From positions 248,001 to 312,000 of the forward strand of contig CAVWEX010000001.1 in the NCBI GenBank assembly GCA_963754125.1: a DNA stretch of 64,000 nt, given 5' to 3'. Positions 9,701 through 17,923 of this stretch are shown here, one piece after another. The notes beneath the pieces were generated by a model. The model did not search any database and was not told where the DNA came from. It saw nothing but the letters and a program-made list of their open reading frames with translations. Position 1 is the first letter of the stretch. Every line of letters begins with the position of its first letter. This DNA is from RPQJ01 sp963754125. Lineage in GTDB: Bacteria; Pseudomonadota; Gammaproteobacteria; Steroidobacterales; Steroidobacteraceae. The position numbers and the translations under genes were made by a program.

Positions 9701-10720
9701 TCAGGCGTCCGGCGGCGGAATGCGCGTGTTGCATTCGTTTCCGCAGCGATGCAACGTCGGGCGCCCCGAGGAAACCGGCTTCAGGTGGAACTCGCGGCGC
9801 GAATAGTCCACCACGAACTGTTCAAGCGTGCCGAGCAGGTCCATGCCGATCAACAGCGCGGGCTCCTCGAGCATCGACCAGACGTTGAACACGTGCAGGT
9901 CGCCGAAGCTGACCGTGAGGTTGTTGAGGCGCGCGCCACCGATGTCGATCTCGGGCGCCTCGAACGACAGGGCCTGCGCAATTTGCGGGGTCGCGCCGAT
10001 GACCGTGGTGGGCACCGCCTCGTGCGGTCGTAGCGCCTTCTGTCCCAGCGCGGCGCGCAGCGCCTCGTTGCCGAGGCTGCGCTCGGCGCCGGTGTCGAGG
10101 ATCGCCTTCACCGGCACGCGACCGACCTGCCCCTCCACGAGCAGCAGCCCCCCGCCCCGCAGCCACGCGGGCACGACCAGGAAGCCGCGCTGGGCGCGAC
10201 GACCGCTCGAGCGGCGAATGGTCACACGGTCCCGCCCGAAATCCACCTCGATACGTGCATCCTGCAGGCAGTCCACGCCGAGGATGCCGTCCGTGCCGGC
10301 GAACACCGCAGAGGGCAGCACCGGCAGGCGCTGGTTCACGAACAACAGTTCGCCCGCCTGCAGCCTGGCCACCTCCACCACCGGGAGCGTGGCATTGCCG
10401 GTGACGCCGTGCACGCTGATCACGTCTCCCTCGGCGGGGACGAGCTGCAGCGCCTCCGCGGTCGCGGCCGACATGGCCGAGCGATTGGCGCCCGTGTCGA
10501 GCACGAAACGGAAGGGTCCGCGGCCGTTGATCTCGACGCTGGCGACGATACGGCCGATCCGGTCCAGTGAGGTGCGGGTGGCGTACATCGGGCCCGACTC
10601 GGGCGGGACGCCGGCGGGCGCGGCCGGATCGGCCGCCCGGACCGCTCCCCCGAACAACAGCAGCACGCACGATGCCGCGAGGGCGGATGCCTGGACGCTG
10701 CGCAGTGTTCCTCGGTCCAT
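9701..10720 (-). CDS. Secreted double-DTG retropepsin-like aspartyl protease
   Basis: 339 residues with a signal peptide (hydrophobic stretch ending near AVRAADPA). It carries two aspartyl protease signatures, FVLDTGANRS (DTG at 75-77) and AILDTGAERS (DTG at 209-211). Each is followed by the hydrophobic-Gly stretch of a retropepsin fold (GILGVD and LIGMDLLG). The two lobes can supply the catalytic Asp pair within one chain. It is probably active in the periplasm; targets unknown. Start placed at MDRGTLRSVQ because that precedes the signal peptide directly. It is divergent from ald with about 200 bases between. Confidence 0.8.
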   Translation of the reverse strand: MDRGTLRSVQASALAASCVLLLFGGAVRAADPAAPAGVPPESGPMYATRTSLDRIGRIVASVEINGRGPFRFVLDTGANRSAMSAATAEALQLVPAEGDVISVHGVTGNATLPVVEVARLQAGELLFVNQRLPVLPSAVFAGTDGILGVDCLQDARIEVDFGRDRVTIRRSSGRRAQRGFLVVPAWLRGGGLLLVEGQVGRVPVKAILDTGAERSLGNEALRAALGQKALRPHEAVPTTVIGATPQIAQALSFEAPEIDIGGARLNNLTVSFGDLHVFNVWSMLEEPALLIGMDLLGTLEQFVVDYSRREFHLKPVSSGRPTLHRCGNECNTRIPPPDA

Positions 10721-10920
10721 ATCTCTTGTGACCGCTCCCGGGGCCAATTCGTTGCAGCCGCCTCGCGACCGGGCGCGCCCGCACCGATTGTGCTCCGGAA
10801 GTCCGGCGCGGCGGCATCTCATTGCGGGGGATGGCCACTCGCGCGCCGAAACTTCACACTCTCGGGCGATCGGCTGGGTATGCTCCGGCCCGAATCAACG
10901 AAAGCCCTGAGGGGGAGATC

Positions 10921-12036
10921 ATGCGCATCGGAGTGCCCAAGGAAATCAAGGTCCACGAATACCGCGTCGGACTCGTGCCGGCGGCCGTCCGCGAGCTGGT
11001 CGAATCCGGCCACGAGGTCGTCGTGCAGACCGGCGCCGCCGCCGGCATCGGCTTTACCGACGGCGACTACCAGCGCGTCGGCGCGAAGATCGCGGCGAAC
11101 GCAGAAGAGGTGTTCGCGAAGTCCGAGATGATCGTCAAGGTGAAGGAACCCCAGCCCGAGGAGTGCGCCATGCTGCGCGCGGGCCAGGTGCTCTACACCT
11201 ACCTGCACCTCGCACCCGACCCCAGGCAGACCGAGGCGCTGATCAGGTCGGGTGCGACCTGCATCGCCTACGAGACAGTCACCGCGCCGGACGGCTCGCT
11301 ACCGTTGCTCACGCCGATGAGCGAGGTCGCCGGCCGCATGTCGGTCCAGGTCGGCGCCTATTGCCTGCAGAAGGCCAACGGCGGCCGCGGCATCCTGCTG
11401 GGCGGTGTGCCAGGCGTGGCGCCTGCGAAGGTCGTCATCCTGGGCGGCGGCGTCTCGGGCACGCACGCCGCCGAGATGGCCGTCGGCCTGCGCGCGGACG
11501 TCACCATCGTGGATCGATCAGTGAAGCGGCTGCGCGAGTTGTCCGCGCTTTTCGGTCCGTCGCTGCGCACCGAGTATTCCACCCAGGAGCACATCGACGC
11601 GCTCGTGATCGATGCCGACCTGGTGATCGGCGCGGTGCTGATCGCGGGTGCGGCCGCTCCGAAGCTGGTGACGAGGGACATGGTCCGGCGCATGAAGGCG
11701 GGCGCGGTGCTGGTGGACATCTCCATCGACCAGGGCGGCTGCTTCGAGACCAGCAAGGCGACGACACACGCGGAGCCCACCTACGTGGTCGACGACGTGA
11801 TCCATTATTGCGTGGCCAACATGCCGGGTGCGGTGCCGCGCACCTCGACCTTCGCGCTCAACAACGCCACGTTGCCCTTCGCACGCAAGCTGGCCGACCA
11901 CGGCTGGAAGGCGGCGATGCAGGCAGACCCGCACCTCGCCAACGGCCTGAACGTGCACGCCGGCCACGTCACGAACGCGGCGGTGGCGCACGCGCTCGAC
12001 CTGCCCTACACGCCGCTCGCACAGTTCCTGCAATAG
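10921..12036 (+). CDS. ald: Alanine dehydrogenase
   Basis: 371 residues, the usual length for Ald. The enzyme interconverts L-alanine and pyruvate with NAD and ammonia. Hallmarks are MRIGVPKEIKVHEYRVGL at the start, the substrate-side HLAPDP and PLLTPMSEVAGRMS, the Rossmann loop VILGGGVSGTHAAEMA, and AVPRTSTFALNNATLP near the end. Start supported by AGGGGGAG just upstream. Transhydrogenase alpha subunits share the fold, but the length and C-terminus fit Ald. The following SDR begins 36 bases later on the same strand. Confidence 0.95.
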   Translation: MRIGVPKEIKVHEYRVGLVPAAVRELVESGHEVVVQTGAAAGIGFTDGDYQRVGAKIAANAEEVFAKSEMIVKVKEPQPEECAMLRAGQVLYTYLHLAPDPRQTEALIRSGATCIAYETVTAPDGSLPLLTPMSEVAGRMSVQVGAYCLQKANGGRGILLGGVPGVAPAKVVILGGGVSGTHAAEMAVGLRADVTIVDRSVKRLRELSALFGPSLRTEYSTQEHIDALVIDADLVIGAVLIAGAAAPKLVTRDMVRRMKAGAVLVDISIDQGGCFETSKATTHAEPTYVVDDVIHYCVANMPGAVPRTSTFALNNATLPFARKLADHGWKAAMQADPHLANGLNVHAGHVTNAAVAHALDLPYTPLAQFLQ

Positions 12037-12072
12037 GTTCCACCTGCGAGCGTCTTCACCGAGGAATCGCGC

Positions 12073-12885
12073 ATGGCCCAGACGCCTTTCCGGGATCGCA
12101 CCGTGCTGGTCACGGGCGCGTCGAGCGGCATCGGCCGCGAGACTGCACTCGCCTTCGCCGCCGCCGGGGCCAACCTCGTGCTGGTCGCGCGCCGCGCCAA
12201 GGTGCTCGCCAAGGTCGCCGCCGAAACCCGCAAGCTCGGCGCCACGACGCTGGTGGCCACGGCCGACGTCACGGATCCCGTCGCCGTCGCGGCCTGCTTC
12301 CGCAAGGCCGTCAAGCGATTCGGCTCGGTGGACGTCGTCATCAACAACGCCGGCGTGCTGATCCCGGCCAAGGTCGTGGACCTCAAGACCGCCGACCTGC
12401 AGCGCATGCTGGACGTGAACCTGCTCGGGGCCCTGCACGTCATGCAGGAGGCAGTCCGGCAGATGCGCGAGCAGGGTCGCGGTCACATCGTCAACGTGGG
12501 CTCGCTCGCCGGCCGCCGCGGCTTCTCGCCGCTCGGCGGCTACTGCGCCACGAAGTTCGCGCTGGTCGGCCTCACCGAGGCGCTGCGCACCGAGCTCGTC
12601 GGCGAGCGCATCCACGTTTCGCTGGTGCTGCCGGGCGTGGTGGACACGCCGATGGTGAGCTCGGTACAGCACGACGCGGCGGCTGCGGACCTCTGGCCCG
12701 GGGCACTCACCATGCCGCCGTCCTGGGTCGTGTGGTCCATCTTCCTTGCAATCCGCTTCCGGCTCGCCGAGATCGCCGTCCCGCCCGGCTCGGCATTGAT
12801 CGAGAAGCTCGCCGCACTGGCGCCCGGCGCGACCGACGCGCTGCTGCGGCGCGCCACCGACACGGCTCGCCGGATGAGGCGCTGA
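12073..12885 (+). CDS. SDR-family oxidoreductase
   Basis: 270 residues of the classical short-chain dehydrogenase fold. The cofactor motif is TGASSGIGRETA, then NNAGVL, the catalytic Ser in VNVGSLAG and YCATKFAL (YxxxK). A C-terminal extension of about 40 residues, with a hydrophobic stretch (VWSIFLAIRF), may anchor it to the membrane. It reduces or oxidises an alcohol/ketone with NAD(P); substrate unknown. It lies between ald and a dienoyl-CoA isomerase-like gene on the same strand with 36- and 57-base gaps, so a short operon is plausible. Confidence 0.88.
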   Translation: MAQTPFRDRTVLVTGASSGIGRETALAFAAAGANLVLVARRAKVLAKVAAETRKLGATTLVATADVTDPVAVAACFRKAVKRFGSVDVVINNAGVLIPAKVVDLKTADLQRMLDVNLLGALHVMQEAVRQMREQGRGHIVNVGSLAGRRGFSPLGGYCATKFALVGLTEALRTELVGERIHVSLVLPGVVDTPMVSSVQHDAAAADLWPGALTMPPSWVVWSIFLAIRFRLAEIAVPPGSALIEKLAALAPGATDALLRRATDTARRMRR

Positions 12886-12942
12886 TCCCGCACACGGCGC
12901 CCCAACCCTTCCGCGTCCCTCACTGCAACGACGAGACACCCG

Positions 12943-13773
12943 ATGACCTTCGAGAACCTGAGCATCGAGCGCGACGGCGCCGTCGCCGTCCTCTGGCTGG
13001 ACCGCCCGGAGAAACTGAACGCGCTGCACCGCCCGCTGTGGGAATCGATTCCCGCGGCGGTCGAACAGCTCGACGCCGACCCCGCGGTGCGCGCGATCGT
13101 GCTCGCGGGCCGCGGCAAGGCGTTCTGCGCCGGCATCGACCTCCTCGACCACGCACCCGCCCTGGCGGGCGGCGGTGCGATCTCCGGCGGCGGCGAGTCC
13201 CCGGTGGGCAAGCGCCGCGCGCTGTACGACGACGTCCGGCGCTACCAGCGCACCGCAAGCTGCTTCGCGGACACCAACAAGCCCGTGATCGCCGCAGTGC
13301 ACGGTGTCTGCATCGGTGCGGGGATGGACCTGATCACGGCCTGCGACATCCGCGTAGCCTCCGCCGACGCGAAATTCTCGGTGCGCGAGACGAAGATCGC
13401 GATGGTCGCCGACGTCGGGACGCTGCAGCGCCTGCCGCGCGTGATCGGCGACGGCCCCGCGCGCGAGCTGATCTTCACGGGTCGCGACATCGACGCCGCG
13501 CGGGCGCTCGCGATCGGGCTGCTGAACGACGTGCTGCCCGACGCGGATTCCCTGCACTCACACGCGCGGCAGCTGGCCCACGAGATCGCCGCCAACTCGC
13601 CGCTTGCAGTGCAGGGCGCGAAGCAGGTGCTCGGGTTCGCGTGCCGCCGCGACGTGGACGCCGCGCTCGACTACGTGGCGCTGTGGAACTCGGCGTTCCT
13701 GCACTCCGAGGATCTCACCGAGGCGATGACCGCGTTCATGCAGCGTCGGCCGCCGCAGTTCCGCGGGCAGTAG
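12943..13773 (+). CDS. Crotonase-fold protein, delta3,5-delta2,4-dienoyl-CoA isomerase type
   Basis: 276 residues. Crotonase oxyanion-hole segments are present (AFCAGIDLLDH and AVHGVCIGAGMDL). The stretch MVADVGTLQRLPRVIGD is characteristic of ECH1-type dienoyl-CoA isomerases, and the Asp in AFCAGID and the Glu/Asp around SVRETKIAMVAD fit their acid residues. Such enzymes shift double bases of unsaturated fatty acyl-CoAs with odd-position double bonds before beta-oxidation. A plain enoyl-CoA hydratase is the alternative. It fits with FadD nearby. Confidence 0.82.
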   Translation: MTFENLSIERDGAVAVLWLDRPEKLNALHRPLWESIPAAVEQLDADPAVRAIVLAGRGKAFCAGIDLLDHAPALAGGGAISGGGESPVGKRRALYDDVRRYQRTASCFADTNKPVIAAVHGVCIGAGMDLITACDIRVASADAKFSVRETKIAMVADVGTLQRLPRVIGDGPARELIFTGRDIDAARALAIGLLNDVLPDADSLHSHARQLAHEIAANSPLAVQGAKQVLGFACRRDVDAALDYVALWNSAFLHSEDLTEAMTAFMQRRPPQFRGQ

Positions 13774-13804
13774 CGTCTCCGCCGCCCATCGGCGGCTCGC
13801 GCGG

Positions 13805-13917
13805 CTCCAGTCAGGTCAGACGGGATGCGCGGGGACGCCGTAAATCCATCCCTGGAGGCTCGCGCGCCGCGTCCCTGCGGCGCGACGCCCCGCTCATCCC
13901 GTCTGACCTGACTGGAG
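13805..13917. repeat. Palindromic intergenic repeat, copy 1
   Basis: A perfect 22-bp inverted repeat (13805-13826 with 13896-13917) extends to 30 bp with one mismatch. It encloses a 53-base core with GCCGTAAATCCATCCCTGGA and a small GC hairpin (13863-13870 with 13877-13884). The core recurs inverted in copy 2. It sits after the dienoyl-CoA isomerase gene. Nothing coding is seen in 13774-14131. Confidence 0.85.
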
Positions 13918-13987
13918 TCGCGCCGATGTCGTGGCGGTGCGTAATGAAGCGCAATGCCCGAACGCGGATGCCGGCCGCCACCGCAAG

Positions 13988-14100
13988 GACCGGCGGGCGG
14001 GGCGAAGGTCCGCGGGGCGTCGCGCGACAGGGATGTCGCGCGCGAGCCTACAGGGACGTATTCACGGCGTCCCCGCGGAACTTCACCCCGCCCGCCGGTC
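13988..14100. repeat. Palindromic intergenic repeat, copy 2 (inverted)
   Basis: 30-bp arms (13988-14017 with 14071-14100, two mismatches) enclose a core that, read on the minus strand, matches copy 1 at about 50 of 61 positions. The arms differ in sequence from copy 1. It ends 31 bases before the fadD stop. The two copies face each other between convergent genes. Confidence 0.85.
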
Positions 14101-14131
14101 CGCTACGGAGGACCTGGGCAAACACAGCGGT

Positions 14132-15838
14132 CTACGCGGACTTCTGCTGCGCCGCGACTTCCGCGTCTCGCAATTCGCGCCGCAGGATCTTGCCGACGTT
14201 GGTCTTCGGCAGCTCGTCGCGGAACACGATGAACTTCGGCTTCTTGTAGCCCGTCAGGTGCTGCTTGCAGAAGTCCATGAGCTCGGCCTCGGTGAGCGCC
14301 GGATCCTTGCGCACGACGAACACCTTGACCGCTTCGCCCGACCTCGCGTCCGGCACGCCGATGGCCGCGCACTCGATCACGCGAGGATGCATGGCGACGA
14401 CGCCCTCGACCTCGTTCGGGTACACGTTGAAACCCGAGACGATGATCATGTCCTTCTTGCGGTCCACGATCTTGGTGTAGCCGCGTTCGTCCATGACGCC
14501 GATGTCGCCGGACTTGAAGAAGCCGTCCGGGGTCATCACCTTCGCGGTCTCGTCGGGACGCTGCCAGTAGCCCGCCATCACCTGCGGGCCACGGATCGCG
14601 ATCTCGCCCGGCTGCCCGAGCGGCACGGGCTGTCCCGCGTCGTCGAGGATGGCAATGTCGGTGCTCGGGAACGGCAGGCCGATCGTTCCGTTGTACTCGC
14701 GCGACTGGATCGGGTTGCAGGTGGCGACCGGCGAGGTCTCCGAGAGGCCGTAGCCCTCGACGATCGGCACGCCGGTGAGCTTGAGCCACTTGTCCGCGAC
14801 CGCCTTCTGCACGGCCATGCCGCCGCCGTTCGAGATGCGCATGCTGGAGAAGTCGAGCTGCTGGAACTCGGCGTTCTCGGCGAGCGCGTTGTACAGCGTG
14901 TTGACGCCCGGGATGACGTTGAACTTGAACTTGGCGAGTTCCTTGACGAAGCCCGGGATGTCGCGCGGATTCGCGATCAGCACGTTCAGCGAGCCGAGGC
15001 GGATGCCGCCGAGGCAGTTCACCGTGAGCGCGAACACGTGGTAGAGCGGCAGCGCGCAGATGTACACCATCTGCTCAGGCACGGGGCCGCGGCTGGTGTC
15101 GGTGAGCGCCGGCTTCACCCACGCCTCCATCTGCAGCACGTTCGCGACGAGGTTGCGATGCGTGAGCGTGGCGCCCTTCGACACGCCCGTGGTGCCGCCC
15201 GTGTACTGCAGGAACGCGACATCCTGCGGACCCACCTCGACCGGCGCGAGCTTGCGCTGCGCCCCCGCGTCGAGTGCGTCGCTGAAGCGCAGGTGGCCGG
15301 GCAGCGAGTACGTCGGCACCATCTTCTTGATCTTGCGCACGGCGAAGTTGACGATCGCCCCTTTCGGGAAGCCGAGCAGGTCGCCGATCGAGGCCACCAC
15401 CACGTGCTTCACGGCGGTCTTCGCGATCACCTGCTCGAGCGTCGCCGCGAAGTTCTCGAGGATCACGATGGCTTCGGCGCCCGAGTCCTTGAGCTGGTGC
15501 TCGAGCTCGCGCGGCGTGTACAGGGGATTCACGTTGACCACCACGTAGCCCGCGCGCAGCACACCCGCAAGCGCGATCGGGTACTGCACGACGTTCGGCA
15601 TCATCAGGGCGACGCGCGCGCCCCGCGCGAGACCGAGTCCCTGCAGCCACGCGCCGAAGGCTGCGGACTGCCGGTCGATCTCGCCGAACGTGAAGCGCCG
15701 GTCCATGAAGGCGTAGGCGTCGCGCGCGGCGTACTTCGCGAAGCCCTCTTCCATGAGCTGCACCAGCGACGAGTACTGGTCCACGTTGACGTCGGCGGGT
15801 ACGCCGGGCGGATAGTGCTTCAGCCAGATGCGGTCCAT
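14132..15838 (-). CDS. fadD: Long-chain acyl-CoA synthetase
   Basis: 568 residues, the normal FadD length. It activates fatty acids to acyl-CoA through an acyl-adenylate, feeding beta-oxidation. The ATP/AMP motif YTGGTTGVSKG lies at residues 212-222, followed by VEGYGLSETSP, GYWQRPDETA and the A8/C-terminal loop region SGFNVYPNEVEGV. The C-terminal catalytic Lys context is LPKTNVGKILRREL. N-terminal MDRIWLKHYPPGVP is the usual FadD start. The cyclophilin gene lies 123 bases upstream on the same strand. Confidence 0.95.
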   Translation of the reverse strand: MDRIWLKHYPPGVPADVNVDQYSSLVQLMEEGFAKYAARDAYAFMDRRFTFGEIDRQSAAFGAWLQGLGLARGARVALMMPNVVQYPIALAGVLRAGYVVVNVNPLYTPRELEHQLKDSGAEAIVILENFAATLEQVIAKTAVKHVVVASIGDLLGFPKGAIVNFAVRKIKKMVPTYSLPGHLRFSDALDAGAQRKLAPVEVGPQDVAFLQYTGGTTGVSKGATLTHRNLVANVLQMEAWVKPALTDTSRGPVPEQMVYICALPLYHVFALTVNCLGGIRLGSLNVLIANPRDIPGFVKELAKFKFNVIPGVNTLYNALAENAEFQQLDFSSMRISNGGGMAVQKAVADKWLKLTGVPIVEGYGLSETSPVATCNPIQSREYNGTIGLPFPSTDIAILDDAGQPVPLGQPGEIAIRGPQVMAGYWQRPDETAKVMTPDGFFKSGDIGVMDERGYTKIVDRKKDMIIVSGFNVYPNEVEGVVAMHPRVIECAAIGVPDARSGEAVKVFVVRKDPALTEAELMDFCKQHLTGYKKPKFIVFRDELPKTNVGKILRRELRDAEVAAQQKSA

Positions 15839-15961
15839 GGTCTCCTCCGTTCTGCAGGACGATATGACTCGCTTATACCCGCTAACTTGCCTCGCCCGGT
15901 GCGTGATCGCAATCCGCAGTAACGTCAGGCGCGCAGCTGATGCTGCGCTGCAGCAGCAGCG

Positions 15962-16918
15962 TCAGGGCGTGCGCACCGGGATGGGCACGTTGCACAGGTC
16001 GATGTGACCCGCTGGCACCTTGTACCACTCGTCGCGACGATTGCGCCGCGCCTCGACGAGCGCTTCGAAGGTGGCGGTGTCGGTGCGCAGCACCTCGAGC
16101 CGGGTGCGCTCCGCCTCCGGGACGTCGGCGGCCACACGCACGCGGCGGATCGGGACGTTCTGGATCGGTTGCTCGTAGAACCCGAGTGGACCGGTGCCGC
16201 GCGGCAGCGTGGCGAGTCGCTCCATCCCCTGCACCACCCGGCCCACCAGCGCGATGTTGCGGTCGAGCTGGCGAGGGGCGTGCCCGATCACGACATACAG
16301 CTCCGCGCCGTTGCCGCTGTCCACCGCGTTGTCGCGCCCTGCGCCCACCATCGCATAGCAGTGCGCAAGCCATGCCTGACCAAGCTTCGGATCGCGCGCC
16401 GCCGGAAAGCCACCCGAGAACCCGACCTCGGGCGCGTAGCCGTCCGGGTCGGGCAGCCTTGTAAAGGGCAGCCGCACGTCGAGGGGCACGGTGAATTCCG
16501 GCGGCAGGGTCGCGCGTGCATCCCCGAGCGAGCGCTTGAGCCCAGGGTCGCCCCACTGCACGACGAAGTTGTCCTGCGAACGGACGATCGCAAGCCCGTC
16601 GTAATAGCCCTGCCGAACCAGTCGCAGGATGTTCGCTACATGCTCCGGCGCGAACTGCGGCGCGAGTTCGATCACGATCCGTGCTGAATCGAGCTCGAGA
16701 TAGAGCGTGTGGCCCGGGTCGAGCGGACGCCAGTCGGCGGGCCCGGCCGCCGCGAGCACGTCGGCGAGGGTGCGGCCCGCCGGCGGCTGGGCCGGGGCGG
16801 CCGCCTCGGCGCCGGCCCACGTGGCGGCAGTGCACAGCGCAGCGACGGCCGCCGCCGACAGGATCATCCCGGGCAGGCGGTTTCGGGGCGCGGCACGCGC
16901 GCCCTGGCTTACGGTCAT
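15962..16918 (-). CDS. Exported cyclophilin-type peptidyl-prolyl isomerase
   Basis: 318 residues with an N-terminal hydrophobic signal or anchor (about residues 17-40). A cyclophilin domain follows (ARIVIELAPQFAPEHVANIL, GYYDGLAIVRSQDNFVVQWG, GRVVQGMERLATLP). Cyclophilins catalyse cis-trans isomerisation at Pro and help fold exported proteins. The domain carries an insertion around the VGFSGGFPAARDP segment and has an extra C-terminal tail, as in a proteobacterial subgroup. Start taken at MTVSQGARAAP. It is divergent from the S51-like gene, with 72 bases between. Confidence 0.85.
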   Translation of the reverse strand: MTVSQGARAAPRNRLPGMILSAAAVAALCTAATWAGAEAAAPAQPPAGRTLADVLAAAGPADWRPLDPGHTLYLELDSARIVIELAPQFAPEHVANILRLVRQGYYDGLAIVRSQDNFVVQWGDPGLKRSLGDARATLPPEFTVPLDVRLPFTRLPDPDGYAPEVGFSGGFPAARDPKLGQAWLAHCYAMVGAGRDNAVDSGNGAELYVVIGHAPRQLDRNIALVGRVVQGMERLATLPRGTGPLGFYEQPIQNVPIRRVRVAADVPEAERTRLEVLRTDTATFEALVEARRNRRDEWYKVPAGHIDLCNVPIPVRTP

Positions 16919-16990
16919 GGGTTCGGCACTCCCGGGGTGGCTGGGTGGCCGATGGTATCCAGCGTCCGTCGCTTCGGCCAATATCCGCAC

Positions 16991-17923
16991 ATGCAAGACG
17001 TCCTGCTGCTGGGGCCGCAGTTTCGTGCGCCCAACCTCCGGGAGGCTCTCGGACACGCCGGCCTGCACGGGCCCGTGGTTACGATCACCGCCGGATGGCA
17101 GGAACGCGAAGGCGAACTCGGCGCCCTCGAGTCGCACCTCGGCGAGCCCGCGCGCGACCTTCGCCTGTATGAACGGACCGAGGCCGTCTTTGCGCACGAG
17201 CCCGGGCTGCACGAGGCCTATCGTGCCCGCCAGAACGAGCTGCGTCGGCTGCAGGACCTCTACCGCGTGCGCCTCGACCACGCCAAGGCCGCCGCGCGCG
17301 AACTGCTGCAGTCGGATGACGACTCGCCGCTGGCAAACAAGGCGCGGCGCTCGGCGATCGCGGCACTGCGCCGCCTCGACGCCGAGCACCTGCGGGACAT
17401 CCGCACCCTGCACAGTCGCTTCGATGGGGAATGGACCGCGGCACGGCGGTCGGTCCTCGCCAACCAGTCCGCCGAACTCGAGCGCCTCATCGGCTCCGCC
17501 GGACTCGTGTGCATCGCCGGCGGGCACGTGGCCGTGCTGCTCAACCGACTCAAGCTGTTCGGCCTCGAGCGCGCGCTGCGCGGCAAGCCGGTGGTTGCCT
17601 GGTCGGCGGGCGCGATGGCACTGGCCGAGCGCGTCGTGCTCTTCCACGATCACCCGCCGCAGGGCGCAGGCAACGCCGAGGTGTTCGAGGCAGGTCTCGC
17701 GCTGGTGCGTGGCGCGGTGTTCCTGCCGCATGCCGCAAGCCGTCTGGCGACGTCCGATCGAGGCCGGGTCGAGCTGGTGGCGCGGCGTTTCGCCCCGGCC
17801 ACCTGCCACACGCTCGACGACGGGGACTGGCTGCTGTGGCGGCGCGGCGAACTCGTCCACGCCGGTGGCTCGCAGCGGCTCACCCGCGTGGGCCGCCTGG
17901 TCCCGAGCGGAGCCCGCGCATGA
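16991..17923 (+). CDS. S51/GAT-I-like serine hydrolase (peptidase E or cyanophycinase fold)
   Basis: 310 residues. The C-terminal half shows VCIAGGHVAVLL followed by VVAWSAGAMALAE. The latter is the nucleophile-elbow pattern of S51 peptidases such as peptidase E and cyanophycinase, with Ser205 as candidate nucleophile and His in VFLPHAASRL. A helical, probably coiled-coil insertion (about residues 75-165) separates it from a short N-terminal region. First gene of a four-gene operon: its stop overlaps the next start (ATGA). No cyanophycin synthetase is present, so the substrate is probably another amide or peptide made or processed by this operon (inference). Confidence 0.72.
   Translation: MQDVLLLGPQFRAPNLREALGHAGLHGPVVTITAGWQEREGELGALESHLGEPARDLRLYERTEAVFAHEPGLHEAYRARQNELRRLQDLYRVRLDHAKAAARELLQSDDDSPLANKARRSAIAALRRLDAEHLRDIRTLHSRFDGEWTAARRSVLANQSAELERLIGSAGLVCIAGGHVAVLLNRLKLFGLERALRGKPVVAWSAGAMALAERVVLFHDHPPQGAGNAEVFEAGLALVRGAVFLPHAASRLATSDRGRVELVARRFAPATCHTLDDGDWLLWRRGELVHAGGSQRLTRVGRLVPSGARA

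Noticed and set aside
11163..14249. 1028-codon plus-strand frame through ald, SDR and crotonase genes
   Set aside because: Out-of-frame with three recognisable enzymes; composition typical of a GC shadow.
16991..17923. Cyanophycinase in a cyanophycin pathway
   Set aside because: No cyanophycin synthetase in the window; the single ATP-grasp protein lacks the two-domain CphA architecture.
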